Positions 41,555 to 50,857 of a stretch of 64,000 nt of DNA are shown piece by piece. Positions within the stretch are counted from its first letter, which is position 1. The number at the start of each line of letters is the position of its first letter. The notes under the pieces are model-generated. The model saw only the letters and a program-made list of their open reading frames with translations, was not told the origin of the DNA and searched no databases. A program made the translations under genes and the position numbers. The DNA comes from Sulfuricurvum sp. (GTDB lineage: Bacteria; Campylobacterota; Campylobacteria; Campylobacterales; Sulfurimonadaceae), in contig NZ_JAQTNN010000001.1 in assembly GCF_028713855.1 (NCBI RefSeq), forward strand, positions 336,696 to 400,695, in the 5' to 3' direction.

Positions 41555-43255
41555 CTAAAAGGTACGGAAATGAAAAGTTGCCGTGGACCCTTTTCCTTCC
41601 CCTTTACTCATAACAAACAAATCCCCTCGCAGCAACAAAGCAATCCGCTTACTGATTGCCAATCCAAGACCGCTTCCCTCTGAAGTAGTTGTATGTTGAG
41701 GACGCACTTGATAAAATTCATCAAATAGATTATTTAAAGCTTCATGCGCGATTCCACATCCGCTGTCTTTCACCTCTAGAACATAGAGGTCATCGATAGG
41801 GTGATAGTGTAGGATTATATTAATCGATCCCTGTTCCGTAAATTTAATTGCATTGGAGAGAAGATTAATAACGACTTGTCCGAAGAGGCGTGTATCACTC
41901 ATAAAATGTGCCGGGATTGGTTCGAAAATGGTTGTGATAGACAATCCTTTATCTTCGGCTAAAGGGGCTACTAGTTCCAATGCATTTTCAACGAGGCTGA
42001 TAGGATCGCATTGTGCGATATGAGGTTCCATTTTTCCTGATTCTACTTTTGCCAAATCCAAAATATTGTTAATGACACCCAGTAAATGATAGGCAGAGTT
42101 TTCGATTTTACCGAGTGTTTCACGCATCTGTTCCGGTGTTTCAGGTTGAATCATCATGTATTGTGTCAAACTCAGTACAGAGCCAAGCGGAGTTCTAAGT
42201 TCGTGCGACATAGCGGATAAAAAAGATGATTTTGCCCGCAAGGCAGCTTGCGTTTTGCCTAACAATTCGATCCTTTCCATACTAAGGCGTGTGGTAGACA
42301 TTAGCGCATTAAATGAATGTGCCATCATCCCGATTTCATCATTTCCTCTTTCTGTAACGGTTTTGGTATAGTCACCGGTCATAGCTATACTTTTGGCGGT
42401 ATTTGATAATTCTCGAAGGGGTGCAACAATTCGAAGAATGGTAATCCAGACCAAGAAAGTGATCAGTACCAGACCGATACCAAATGCACTTAAAAAAAGT
42501 GTTTGGTAATGGTACAGCGTAGCAAGGGTCTCTTGTTTGGGCATAGCATAATGCAGTGTCCATCCTTCTAATATTCCATCCAAAAGGACTGTGTCATGCA
42601 AATAGGCATTCTCATCGAGAACAGGAGACTCATTCCTATAAAGATTAGATAAATAATAGGGCGGGGTAATCCATCGATAAAAACTCTGATCACTTTTTAG
42701 CTGAAGTGCAAAATTTTCCAAAGGATAAGACATGACTAAATACCCTAAAAATTCTTGTGTATTAAATGACCCGTATACAGGAGTAAACAAGTAGAGATTA
42801 TCACCCATAAAAAAATACGATTTCCCATGCTTTAAAGCATTTTTTAGTGTACGCCCACCAGCAAAAAAAGTAGTAATCTGTGCCGTTTTAGATGAAGCAT
42901 GGACGGTAAAATTGGGTGATACCATAAACAATGACAAGGATTCCCCTAAATCATCTGCTTTTTGTTCTAATAAACTGGTGATACGTCTATCCATATCCTG
43001 AGCAACCATATCATCCATGATTTCGAGATGAGATAAGAAAAGAATCTCTTTTTCCAGTCGCTGTGTATGAGTATTTAACTCTTTTGCTGTTAATGCAGAT
43101 TGAGTATGGAGGATATCTTGTTCTTTATTGAGCATTAATTCGGATTCGTATCCCCATAGGTAAGAGAGTAATGCAACAATAATAATGGCTATACCGACAA
43201 CCAGTGCAAGAAACAGCTTGTAGACAATGGGTAAATTATTCCATAAACGTTTCAT
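41555..43255 (-). CDS. Membrane sensor histidine kinase
   Basis: This 566-residue kinase has an N-terminal membrane helix (about 13-33), a long periplasmic sensor region, a second helix (about 252-272) and a HAMP linker. It also has HisKA with His351 in AMSHELRTPL and an intact ATPase domain (NLLSNAIKF, DSGCGIA, GSGLGLAISKRI). It is the last gene of a minus-strand operon with a PstS-like protein and a porin-like protein, suggesting that it senses something those proteins bind or admit. Confidence 0.92.
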   Translation of the reverse strand: MKRLWNNLPIVYKLFLALVVGIAIIIVALLSYLWGYESELMLNKEQDILHTQSALTAKELNTHTQRLEKEILFLSHLEIMDDMVAQDMDRRITSLLEQKADDLGESLSLFMVSPNFTVHASSKTAQITTFFAGGRTLKNALKHGKSYFFMGDNLYLFTPVYGSFNTQEFLGYLVMSYPLENFALQLKSDQSFYRWITPPYYLSNLYRNESPVLDENAYLHDTVLLDGILEGWTLHYAMPKQETLATLYHYQTLFLSAFGIGLVLITFLVWITILRIVAPLRELSNTAKSIAMTGDYTKTVTERGNDEIGMMAHSFNALMSTTRLSMERIELLGKTQAALRAKSSFLSAMSHELRTPLGSVLSLTQYMMIQPETPEQMRETLGKIENSAYHLLGVINNILDLAKVESGKMEPHIAQCDPISLVENALELVAPLAEDKGLSITTIFEPIPAHFMSDTRLFGQVVINLLSNAIKFTEQGSINIILHYHPIDDLYVLEVKDSGCGIAHEALNNLFDEFYQVRPQHTTTSEGSGLGLAISKRIALLLRGDLFVMSKGEGKGSTATFHFRTF

Positions 43256-43259
43256 CCAT

Positions 43260-43679
43260 TTACTCTTTTAAACGAAATAATATTTTTAAATGGAATTTTT
43301 GGGCAGTTTCTTCATCTAAATACCCTATGGAATTGTCTACTTTTGACAAAAATTCAGCAACACTCTCCTGACTTTTAAATACTTTGGGTGTATGGTGCCC
43401 GAGATAATGAGCTTGGAGCCAATATTGTGCTAAGGTATCTTTGTCCTTATCCAGAACATACTGCTCAAATTTGTTGCGTAAGGGATTATCAATCCCTAAA
43501 TTCAAAGGTATGATCTTTTTATTATCCAGCCGAAACTGTTTGCCTGAATATATTCTCCGTATTTCATCAATATCCATTGAATTGATACTGAAACTTTCTC
43601 CTGAAACAATGACAAGGGCATTAGCCGTAAAGAAGAAAAATCCATTATAAATCAGTAAAGCAAAAAGTAAATTTTTCAT
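43260..43679 (-). CDS. Short PstS-like periplasmic protein
   Basis: This 139-residue secreted protein has a signal peptide (about the first 20 residues). It resembles a single lobe of phosphate-binding PstS-type proteins, with SINSMDIDEIRRIYSGKQFRL and a C-terminal NSIGYLDEETAQKF block. It is too short for a complete two-lobe binding protein. It lies 4 bases upstream of the sensor kinase gene, so it may present a ligand to the kinase; that is inference. Confidence 0.75.
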   Translation of the reverse strand: MKNLLFALLIYNGFFFFTANALVIVSGESFSINSMDIDEIRRIYSGKQFRLDNKKIIPLNLGIDNPLRNKFEQYVLDKDKDTLAQYWLQAHYLGHHTPKVFKSQESVAEFLSKVDNSIGYLDEETAQKFHLKILFRLKE

Positions 43680-43682
43680 GAT

Positions 43683-44666
43683 CTAAAAGAGAACCGAAAA
43701 AGAAAACAGCCAACGATTTAGGCTGCTTTCTTGATGAGCGTCATATTCCCCTTTCAGGGCAACATTATTAAGCGGTCGATACGTATATCCTACGACGATA
43801 TTGCCATCATGCAGCTGTGTAACAGGAGCTTTTTCGACTTCTGCGCGCACAATGGCATCGTGTTTCGCGACCAAATGCCAAACACCTTGGGCATAGATAT
43901 CGTAAGAGAGTTTAGTCTCACCCATATCGCGTCTCAGGATCGATTCGAGAAGAAAATCCCACTCTTTCTTTTCTACTTTAAGCGCACCGAGGAGATACAC
44001 GGCTTCCTGTGTCGGCTGGTAGCGAAAGTATCCTCCGCCAAAACGCCATAGAGTCTCTTGGTCAGCTATATCGCACGCAAGTGCATAATGGCGGTCTGCA
44101 TTGAGGTTATTGTAGCCGATATCAAGATCATTATTATTTTGAAGGGTTAGGGAAATACGATTTAGTGTACCAGGCATTTGATGCATTTCGTAATTGATAC
44201 CGGTCGTCAATTTCGGGAAAAAATCATTTACGAGATGAGGGCTTGATGTGGTATCACGGAGTACGTTGACCGGCATTTGATTCCAAAATCCGATATCCGA
44301 ATTAAATTTACCCAGTCGTAATCGTTCATTATCATTAATATAATAATCACCGAAGAACCGCTCAGTATGTATGGTAGTACTGGTACTTTCGTCGGGATGT
44401 TCTCCATGCTGTTTTTTATAGAGATGAGCCGTTTCAAATTCAGCTAAAAAATCAAAATGGTCATATTCACCATACGCTAACAATGCCACATCATCAATAT
44501 CCAGATAACGTGAATGTTTATTATGTTCATACATAGATGAGATATAGCCGCCTAAAATCATAGGAGAATCTCCGATTTGCAACCCATCACCGAACGTATA
44601 CTCTTCAGCATGCAAAAATGCACATGTCAGTGCAACTATTATTATTATTTTTTCAAATTTTATCAT
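43683..44666 (-). CDS. Porin-like outer membrane protein
   Basis: This 327-residue protein has a signal peptide (MIKFEKIIIIVALTCAFLHA) and beta-barrel strands ending in LFSFSVLF, fitting an outer membrane protein. It precedes the PstS-like and kinase genes with a 3-base gap. No ribosome-binding site is seen. A consensus TATAAT (plus-strand ATTATA at 44672-44677) ends only 5 bases before the ATG, so the transcript may be leaderless. The solute is unknown. Confidence 0.78.
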   Translation of the reverse strand: MIKFEKIIIIVALTCAFLHAEEYTFGDGLQIGDSPMILGGYISSMYEHNKHSRYLDIDDVALLAYGEYDHFDFLAEFETAHLYKKQHGEHPDESTSTTIHTERFFGDYYINDNERLRLGKFNSDIGFWNQMPVNVLRDTTSSPHLVNDFFPKLTTGINYEMHQMPGTLNRISLTLQNNNDLDIGYNNLNADRHYALACDIADQETLWRFGGGYFRYQPTQEAVYLLGALKVEKKEWDFLLESILRRDMGETKLSYDIYAQGVWHLVAKHDAIVRAEVEKAPVTQLHDGNIVVGYTYRPLNNVALKGEYDAHQESSLNRWLFSFSVLF

Positions 44667-44692
44667 GGGATATTATACACATAAGATGATTA

Positions 44693-45115
44693 TTATTTAA
44701 AGGATGCACTAAGACGGTTAAGCCATTTTTCTTTATGCACGGGTGTTGCTGAATGGTATCGTCCGACTGCTTGGAGATTGAATCCGTGCTCTTTGATATG
44801 TTCGGAGAGGAGCCAGCTTCCGGCATATATATTGATTTTTGGATTAAGTATATTGTGTTCGTTAATGCCCCACTGAGAAAGTTGTCGCAGATGGGAAGAA
44901 TTGATTTGCATGAGACCGTAATCGACGGTTCCGTTTGCATTTTTGTTGATGGCTTTTGGATTGATACCACTTTCGATCGTTGCAATTTTTTTGATAAGTA
45001 ATGGAGGTATATTGTATTGTTTACCCGCTTCATCAAAATAGCAGTCATATAAAGTATTGTCTGCATACGCATTGGTATAAATAATAAGAACCAAAACAGC
45101 AAAATATTTTTTCAT
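44693..45115 (-). CDS. Lytic transglycosylase (SLT domain)
   Basis: This 140-residue secreted protein has a signal peptide (MKKYFAVLVLIIYTNAYA) and a lysozyme-like SLT domain with catalytic Glu48 in KKIATIESG and the GLMQINSSHL block. Small SLT proteins of this kind cut peptidoglycan locally to fit trans-envelope machines or pili. It is on the same strand as the porin-kinase operon, 26 bases upstream of the porin gene. The frame 44653-45102 in another register is a shadow. Confidence 0.88.
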   Translation of the reverse strand: MKKYFAVLVLIIYTNAYADNTLYDCYFDEAGKQYNIPPLLIKKIATIESGINPKAINKNANGTVDYGLMQINSSHLRQLSQWGINEHNILNPKINIYAGSWLLSEHIKEHGFNLQAVGRYHSATPVHKEKWLNRLSASFK

Positions 45116-45163
45116 AATATTAAGTGTAGCAAAGTGGAAGTAAGTGATAGCTGAAAACGAGAG

Positions 45164-45195
45164 TGACCTCAGCCGCTATAGGGCTGCAAGTCACG
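45164..45195 (-). terminator. Probable terminator after the YjfB-like gene
   Basis: Nested arms GTGAC/GTCAC and CAGCC/GGCTG close a GCTATA-containing loop. The hairpin starts at the stop codon of the YjfB-like gene and is followed on the minus strand by TCTCGTTTTC, a weak U-tract. Confidence 0.45.
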
Positions 45196-45376
45196 CTTTG
45201 ATGTCGAGAGTCTGTCCCAGACCCGTTAGACCGGCACCGGAAACACCGCTTGGTTGTGAAGAGGAAGGTGAAATGCTTTCCAGCGCTTTCATCACTCCTT
45301 GCTCTTGTACTTCCATCGCTTTTTTCATTGCATAAATCTCAGGTAACGTACCTGTTCCTGCATTAATTGCATCCAT
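45191..45376 (-). CDS. YjfB-like putative motility protein
   Basis: This 61-residue protein matches the pattern of the YjfB motility family: a short N-terminal helix followed by EIYAMKKAMEVQEQGVMKALES and a flexible C-terminus. The role of YjfB is not established; its link to motility comes from where homologues occur. It has no signal peptide. An AAAAAGGAG ribosome-binding site lies upstream of the ATG. No flagellar genes are near. Confidence 0.6.
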   Translation of the reverse strand: MDAINAGTGTLPEIYAMKKAMEVQEQGVMKALESISPSSSQPSGVSGAGLTGLGQTLDIKA

Positions 45377-45440
45377 ATTTTTCTCCTTTTTGGAGTGATA
45401 CCTATATCGACAAAATGAGAAGAGTTCTAAAGCCGAACCA

Positions 45441-46706
45441 TTACAGTTCTCCGCCGCCTCTCACTATATCCATACCGTATTTTTCCCGCATTTTAGTAAG
45501 GGCATCGGTAAGGTTACGCATTTTAGTGTCATTGTGATATTCTAGAATATTAAAAGTTTTTGGGTCATGGTGAATGAACTTTGTTGCACTCATAGCAATG
45601 TAGCGTACAGGGATATGCGGATAGAGGTCAAGCTCCTTGAATTTTTCATGGGCAAAGTGTTGGATAAAGTGCTCATTAAAGAGTCTATAGGTCGTGTATT
45701 GTTTCTTTGAACTACCCCAGTTCTCATATCCTAGAGAGAATGAATAAGTTGTCGGATTGACTCCCAGTTTTATAATAGTATGACTCCAATGTCTTACCAT
45801 CACGCTGATACGTCGATACAGCTCAGAACGCTCTTTTACGGGGTGATCCATCGAACGGGATATTCCGATTCCTTTGCGGCTTTGGCGTGCTGAAACGGAT
45901 TCATTATCACTCCCGGTGAATCTGGCATAGAGATCTTGTCCCGCTCTTCCCCATGAGGTGATAAGAATTTTTGATTCCCATGCATCTCCAATGGTTTTAA
46001 TGCCGTAATTAGCCATTTTTGCTGAGTATGCTTTACCGACTCCGGGGAAGTCATCAATCGGAATATCGTTTACAAATTCTTTGATGTTATCTTTTTTAAT
46101 GACACGTATTCCATAGGGTTTGGCGGCAGAAGTGGCGAGTTTGGCGATCCATTTTGAGGTCGAAGCACCGATAGAGACAGGGAGATTAAAACGCTCAGTA
46201 ATCTGTTTTTGGAGATGGATGACAAAACGCTCCGTTTCCTCTTCCGCGATCCACCCTCCTAAATCACCAAACATCTCATCAATACTGTATTGCTCCATAA
46301 CCGGAACGAGGGTTGCGAGATATTCCATCAGTTTATGACTCATTGTGTGATAGAGCAGATGATTCGGAGGGACAAGTATCAGATCGGGGCAGAGGCGAAG
46401 CGCTTCATGCAGGCTCATCCCTGTTTTGACACCGAAAGCTCTAGCCTCATAACTGGCAGTAAGAACGATGCCGCGTATTGTATTTTCATCATTGAAATAA
46501 TGGTTCGAATTATGTGAGGCGTGAAAGAGGGCGGGGACAAATGCACCGGAGTTAAGAGTAATCAGCTTTTTAGCCTGCGCAGGGTTCTTATCAAAGATGA
46601 ACGGGTCACCTCGCCCTCCGACAACCAAACGTTTGCCGATGAGAGAGGGGTCACGGAGTCGTTCACAGGAGGCGAAAAAGCAGTCTAAATCTAAATGAAT
46701 TATCAT
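45441..46706 (-). CDS. Y-family DNA polymerase (DinB-like, polymerase IV)
   Basis: This 421-residue protein has the Y-family catalytic core. IHLDLDCFFASCE opens the palm with the first acidic pair, YSIDEMF carries the second, and GIGISRSMDHPVK lies in the little finger. It copies damaged DNA. It is larger than E. coli DinB (351) but has no separate UmuC-type extension. No ribosome-binding site is visible, and a TATAAT (plus-strand ATTATA at 46716-46721) ends 9 bases before the ATG, suggesting a leaderless or very short-leader mRNA. umuD or lexA genes are not adjacent. Confidence 0.9.
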   Translation of the reverse strand: MIIHLDLDCFFASCERLRDPSLIGKRLVVGGRGDPFIFDKNPAQAKKLITLNSGAFVPALFHASHNSNHYFNDENTIRGIVLTASYEARAFGVKTGMSLHEALRLCPDLILVPPNHLLYHTMSHKLMEYLATLVPVMEQYSIDEMFGDLGGWIAEEETERFVIHLQKQITERFNLPVSIGASTSKWIAKLATSAAKPYGIRVIKKDNIKEFVNDIPIDDFPGVGKAYSAKMANYGIKTIGDAWESKILITSWGRAGQDLYARFTGSDNESVSARQSRKGIGISRSMDHPVKERSELYRRISVMVRHWSHTIIKLGVNPTTYSFSLGYENWGSSKKQYTTYRLFNEHFIQHFAHEKFKELDLYPHIPVRYIAMSATKFIHHDPKTFNILEYHNDTKMRNLTDALTKMREKYGMDIVRGGGEL

Positions 46707-46747
46707 AATAATGGGATTATAGGACGTTTTGCAAAGTAATTTGAAAT

Positions 46748-46799
46748 TTATGTCGTGTTGACATTATAAGGTTTTATAATCTCATTTATGACACATAAA
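46748..46799. promoter_or_regulatory. Two dyads in the T6SS upstream region
   Basis: The 255-bp gap 46707-46961 is very AT-rich and holds no gene. It contains an imperfect dyad TTATGTC/GACATTA (46748-46766) and a perfect 6-bp dyad TTTATG-ACA-CATAAA (46785-46799). They could bind a dimeric regulator of the secretion operon. A TATAAT at 46775 lies between them. Confidence 0.35.
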
Positions 46800-46961
46800 G
46801 TATCTAAAAATAATATTAACAATATTAATAACATTTAAAAATAACACTAAATAGTTCAAATAAATTCTAAAAAATATTTTTTAAAAGATTTTGTAAAGAA
46901 AAAAACGGTAACATATCGATCAAAAATAACATTAAATCATAATTTTACGTAAGGATCACTA

Positions 46962-48452
46962 TTGTTTGAATTGATGATTAATCCGCTTTCCGATCAATCC
47001 CTTTGCGGTGTCGATGCAAAATATGATGATGTTTATTTATTGATGGAATCGGAGATCGATAAAATTAACAGTGTTGCGGAGGGGGCACAACCGAACTGGC
47101 AATATGTCAGTAACGAGTGCAAATCGCTTCTAGAACTGCGTACAAAAGATATCAAACTACTTTGCTGGTGGGCATATGCACAGTATAAGCTGAACGGTTT
47201 AAGCGGATTTACTCACGCCATACAAACGATCAATCAGTTACTTGAAAATTTTGGTAAAGAACTTTTCCCAAAATCAAATAGAGCCAAATGGGGGGCATTA
47301 TCTTGGTTTGAAACGGTTATGAACCTTCAGCTGGTTCAAGACCGTCAAGTAATTGTTCCTATTGATGAGGCAGAAGATTTTTTGACATTACTACACAGCT
47401 TTCAAACGCTTGCCAAAGAGGTGTGTGAAACAGAAGATCGTCTTTTTTCAGAAGCATGCCGATTGCTGGAAGCAAAAGTATCTGAAAAACAACAACGTGA
47501 TGCGGCTGAAAAACCAAAAACACCTTCTATTGCCGTTCATACTGCTGATAATCCTTCAAGCGGCGAGATAACCAATGATGCCGATGCCATCAAAATATTA
47601 AATCAACTGAAAAAAAATGCGGAACAGCTAACCCATTATTGGCGGGAACGTCAAATAGATGACGGCCGTGCGTTACGTATGACACGTATGATCAGCTGGC
47701 TGGAAATTGACGCTCTTCCGCTTGTTCAAAACGGAAATACGATGTTAAACGCTCCCGGAATAGAACGTATTGAGCAAATTGATTCCCTCATTTCGGAGGG
47801 AAAAAATGATGCAGCATTGCAGATGATTGAAAATGTGATCTTTCGCTCACCGTTTTGGCTATCGGGACATCATAAAGCATTCGAAATATACGAGTCAATC
47901 CAAAAAAATAAAGCCGCTGCCGAAGTCAAAAATATGCTGATTAGTTTTATTACTTCTAACGAAGGGATAACAGAGCTCAAATTTAGAGACGGGACACCAT
48001 TCGTTCCGTCTCAAATGAAAGAGTGGCTTAATGAACACACAAGAGGGGGTATGGTTACAAAAGAGGGTGATACAGCGGTCGATGCGTTAGCGATTATCGG
48101 CGAGCAATGTTATGAACTTGTCAATAAAAAGAATTCAAAAGAGGCAATGGAGATACTCCAACGCTCATTTAGAGATGCCGGTTCGCAAGAGGAAAAATTC
48201 CAATGGAGACTTCTTCATGCGCAAGTAGCACTTGCCGCAGGCAAACCGCTGATGGCATTAGCTCTCATTGAAGAGCTAGAGCGAGAGATTGAACACTTTT
48301 CTCTTGAAGAATGGCAACCCGAATTGGTGGCGAAGGTTTACCGTTTTTATCTTAATTCGTTTAACCGAACTCAAATTGAACGTGAAAAATACGATGTCGC
48401 GTTCCAACGATTGTGCCGAGTGGATATGGCTTCGGCAATCGACATTAAATAA
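46962..48452 (+). CDS. tssA: Type VI secretion protein TssA
   Basis: This 496-residue protein has the ImpA-type N-terminal domain (NPLSDQSLCGVDAKYDD then WWAYAQYKLNGLSGF). It caps and nucleates the T6SS baseplate and sheath. The start is a TTG at 46962, chosen because AAGGA lies 6 bases upstream; the nearest ATG at 46974 would put the ribosome-binding site 18 bases away. It is the first gene of the operon. A central low-complexity linker joins the N-domain to a C-terminal helical domain. Confidence 0.9.
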   Translation: MFELMINPLSDQSLCGVDAKYDDVYLLMESEIDKINSVAEGAQPNWQYVSNECKSLLELRTKDIKLLCWWAYAQYKLNGLSGFTHAIQTINQLLENFGKELFPKSNRAKWGALSWFETVMNLQLVQDRQVIVPIDEAEDFLTLLHSFQTLAKEVCETEDRLFSEACRLLEAKVSEKQQRDAAEKPKTPSIAVHTADNPSSGEITNDADAIKILNQLKKNAEQLTHYWRERQIDDGRALRMTRMISWLEIDALPLVQNGNTMLNAPGIERIEQIDSLISEGKNDAALQMIENVIFRSPFWLSGHHKAFEIYESIQKNKAAAEVKNMLISFITSNEGITELKFRDGTPFVPSQMKEWLNEHTRGGMVTKEGDTAVDALAIIGEQCYELVNKKNSKEAMEILQRSFRDAGSQEEKFQWRLLHAQVALAAGKPLMALALIEELEREIEHFSLEEWQPELVAKVYRFYLNSFNRTQIEREKYDVAFQRLCRVDMASAIDIK

Positions 48453-48463
48453 AAGGAGTCACA

Positions 48464-48943
48464 ATGACTAAACAGTCCGAATCACCGAAAGAAAGAATCA
48501 ATGTCACCTATAAACCGGCGACGGGAGATCAAAACGAAGAGATTGAAATCCCTTACAAAATAACTGTTCTGGGCGAATTCAACCCTAATGAAGAGAAAAA
48601 ACCGGTCGAAGATAAAAAAGTTATCAATATCAATAAAAATAACTTTAATGACGTATTGAAAACTCAAGGACTATCTTTGGACTTTGCAGTGCCAAACCGT
48701 TTGACTAATGAGGGTAGTGATATGAGCGTATCACTTAAAATCCAGAGCATGAAAGATTTCTCACCTGAAAACATCGTTGAAAATGTGGATGAGATGAAAA
48801 AACTGATGGAACTTCGTCAGTCGTTAATCGCACTAAAAGGGCCATTAGGAAATATTCCGGCATTTAGAAAAGCGATTGAGAATGCGATTTCAGATAAAGA
48901 TGAACGCGAAAAACTGTTAAACGAACTTACATCAGCCGAATAA
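48464..48943 (+). CDS. tssB: Type VI secretion sheath protein TssB
   Basis: This 159-residue small sheath subunit pairs with TssC to build the contractile sheath. Typical features are IPYKITVLGEFNP near the N-terminus, the LSLDFAVPNRL segment, the SMKDFSPENI motif and the C-terminal ALKGPLGNIPAFRK block. Length matches the family. It has a strong AAGGAG ribosome-binding site and lies 11 bases after tssA and 12 before tssC. Confidence 0.95.
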   Translation: MTKQSESPKERINVTYKPATGDQNEEIEIPYKITVLGEFNPNEEKKPVEDKKVININKNNFNDVLKTQGLSLDFAVPNRLTNEGSDMSVSLKIQSMKDFSPENIVENVDEMKKLMELRQSLIALKGPLGNIPAFRKAIENAISDKDEREKLLNELTSAE

Positions 48944-48955
48944 TAAAGGAAAGAG

Positions 48956-50434
48956 ATGACAACTGAAGCAAGACAACAAACGCAAGGTGTTGAACTAAAC
49001 GGGTTTCTTTTAGACAATATTATTGCCGAAACCAACCTCACACGTGAGGACGAAACCTATGGTGTCGTTAAAAGCGGCGTTGGCGCATTGATCCGTGAAC
49101 TATTGAAATCCGAGAATTCGGAAGAAAAAGTGAACAAATCAATCGTTGATCGAATGATTGCACAGATCGATGCAAAAATCAGTGCTCAAATGGATGAGAT
49201 TTTACATCAGGCTCAATTTCAAGCCTTAGAATCCAAATGGCGCGGTTTGTATATGTTGGTAGAGCGTACCGATTTCCGTCAAAACATTATGATGGAAATC
49301 ATTAATGTCTCCAAAGAGGAGCTTTTAGAAGATTTTGAAGAGTGTCTCGATATCACTCAATCGGGTCTATACAAACATATTTACAGTTCAGGATACGGAC
49401 AATTCGGCGGTCAGCCGGTTGGAACCATTATTGCCGATTATCAGCTATCTCCTTCAAACGTGGATATCAAATTTTTGAACAAAGTGGCATCGATTGCCGC
49501 CATGAGTCATGCCCCGTTTATTGCAGCGGCTGGTCCGAAATTTTTTGGCATGGAGAGTTTTGAAGGGCTGCCGGATCTAAAAGATTTGCAAGATGTTATG
49601 AGTTCTCCGCAGTTCGCAGGATGGAGAGGATTTCGCGAGACGAATGAAGATGCCCGTTATGTCGGTTTGACCTTACCGCGTTTCTTGCTTCGAGCACCGT
49701 ACGATCCTGAAAACAATCCGGTCGCAAAATTTGTCTATAAAGAAAATGTCTCCGATAATCACGAATCCTATCTGTGGGGCAATACCGTTTATGCTTTTGC
49801 CAGTGCACTGACTAAAAGTTTTTCCAACTATCGCTGGTGTACCAACATTATCGGTCCAAGCAGCGGCGGAGCGATTACCGATCTTCCGGTACATACTTTT
49901 GAGAGTATGGGTGATGTTGAGATGAAAATCCCGACCGAAGTACTGGTCTCGGATCGTCGTGAGTATGAACTTTCCGAACAAGGATTTATCCCCTTGACGA
50001 TGCGTAAAGGGAGTAATAATGCGGCATTTTTCGCTGCGAACTCCGCACAAGCACCGAAAATTTTTGCCAATACCCCTGAGGGCAAAGAGGCTGAGTTGAA
50101 TTACAAACTTGGAACACAGTTACCGTATTTGTTTGCGATTACTCGTATGTCTCATTACATCAAAATTTTGCAACGTGAATACATTGGTTCATGGCGTGAA
50201 CGATCCGATTTGGAACGTGAACTGAACAAATGGGTTAAACAGTACATTGCTGATCAGGAAAATCCAAGTGCGGAAATCCGTAGCAAACGTCCGTTTAAAA
50301 AAGCACAAATCTTAGTAGAGGATGTTGAGGGCGATCCGGGCTGGTATCGTGTAAAAATGTCTTTACGTCCACATTTTAAATACATGGGTGCGAGTTTCGA
50401 ACTCTCCCTTGTCGGAAAATTGGACAAGGAGTAA
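48956..50434 (+). CDS. tssC: Type VI secretion sheath protein TssC
   Basis: This 492-residue large sheath subunit has the conserved blocks LESKWRGLYMLVERT, VGTIIADYQLSPSNVD, LPRFLLRAPYDPENNP and WCTNIIGPSSGG, and the C-terminal KPFKKAQILVEDVEGDPGWYRVKMSLRPHFKYMGASFELSLVGKLDKE-type ending summarised here by its start and end. With TssB it forms the contractile tube around Hcp, and its N-terminal helix is where ClpV acts for recycling in systems that have ClpV. It is followed by tssE after 3 bases. Confidence 0.95.
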   Translation: MTTEARQQTQGVELNGFLLDNIIAETNLTREDETYGVVKSGVGALIRELLKSENSEEKVNKSIVDRMIAQIDAKISAQMDEILHQAQFQALESKWRGLYMLVERTDFRQNIMMEIINVSKEELLEDFEECLDITQSGLYKHIYSSGYGQFGGQPVGTIIADYQLSPSNVDIKFLNKVASIAAMSHAPFIAAAGPKFFGMESFEGLPDLKDLQDVMSSPQFAGWRGFRETNEDARYVGLTLPRFLLRAPYDPENNPVAKFVYKENVSDNHESYLWGNTVYAFASALTKSFSNYRWCTNIIGPSSGGAITDLPVHTFESMGDVEMKIPTEVLVSDRREYELSEQGFIPLTMRKGSNNAAFFAANSAQAPKIFANTPEGKEAELNYKLGTQLPYLFAITRMSHYIKILQREYIGSWRERSDLERELNKWVKQYIADQENPSAEIRSKRPFKKAQILVEDVEGDPGWYRVKMSLRPHFKYMGASFELSLVGKLDKE

Positions 50435-50437
50435 TCG

Positions 50438-50857
50438 GTGGCCTATAAAGGGAGTCTCTTTGAACGGTTATCCCCATCATCCAAGTCTGTCCATGCGGCT
50501 AATGATGAGGAAGCGATGTACCAATCGATAGCCAATAATCTTTCTCGGATATTTTCAACGAATGCCGGAAGTGCGGAAACCGTTCAAGATTATGGGCGAC
50601 CGGATCTAAATAATATTCATATGAGTCAAAAAGACTCCATTGAGATGATTGAAAAAAGTGCGGAAGTCTGTATCCGAAAATACGAACCTCGCCTTTTTAA
50701 CGCGCGCGTCGGAATATCGCGCGAGCAGCTGTATGTGAATGAGATGAACGTCCATATCGAAGGTTTTTTAAACCTCAATCGCGTCAACAAAAAAGTGACA
50801 TTTAAAGCAAATTTATTAGGCAACGGTGCCGTTAAGGTTTTGAGAGATGACAATTAA
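50438..50857 (+). CDS. tssE: Type VI secretion baseplate protein TssE
   Basis: This 139-residue gp25-like baseplate wedge protein starts at a GTG with AAGGAG six bases upstream. The family motif region LFERL near the N-terminus and YEPRLFNARV (the EPRL-like element) are visible. It joins the sheath to the baseplate. It overlaps tssF by 11 bases. Confidence 0.92.
   Translation: MAYKGSLFERLSPSSKSVHAANDEEAMYQSIANNLSRIFSTNAGSAETVQDYGRPDLNNIHMSQKDSIEMIEKSAEVCIRKYEPRLFNARVGISREQLYVNEMNVHIEGFLNLNRVNKKVTFKANLLGNGAVKVLRDDN

Noticed and set aside
44653-45102. 149-codon minus-strand frame overlapping the transglycosylase
   Set aside because: The other register encodes an intact SLT domain with signal peptide and catalytic Glu. 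This frame has neither.
46758-46780. TTGACA followed by TATAAT as a sigma-70 promoter for the T6SS operon
   Set aside because: The hexamers are only 11 bases apart, far short of the usual 16-18, so they do not form one promoter.
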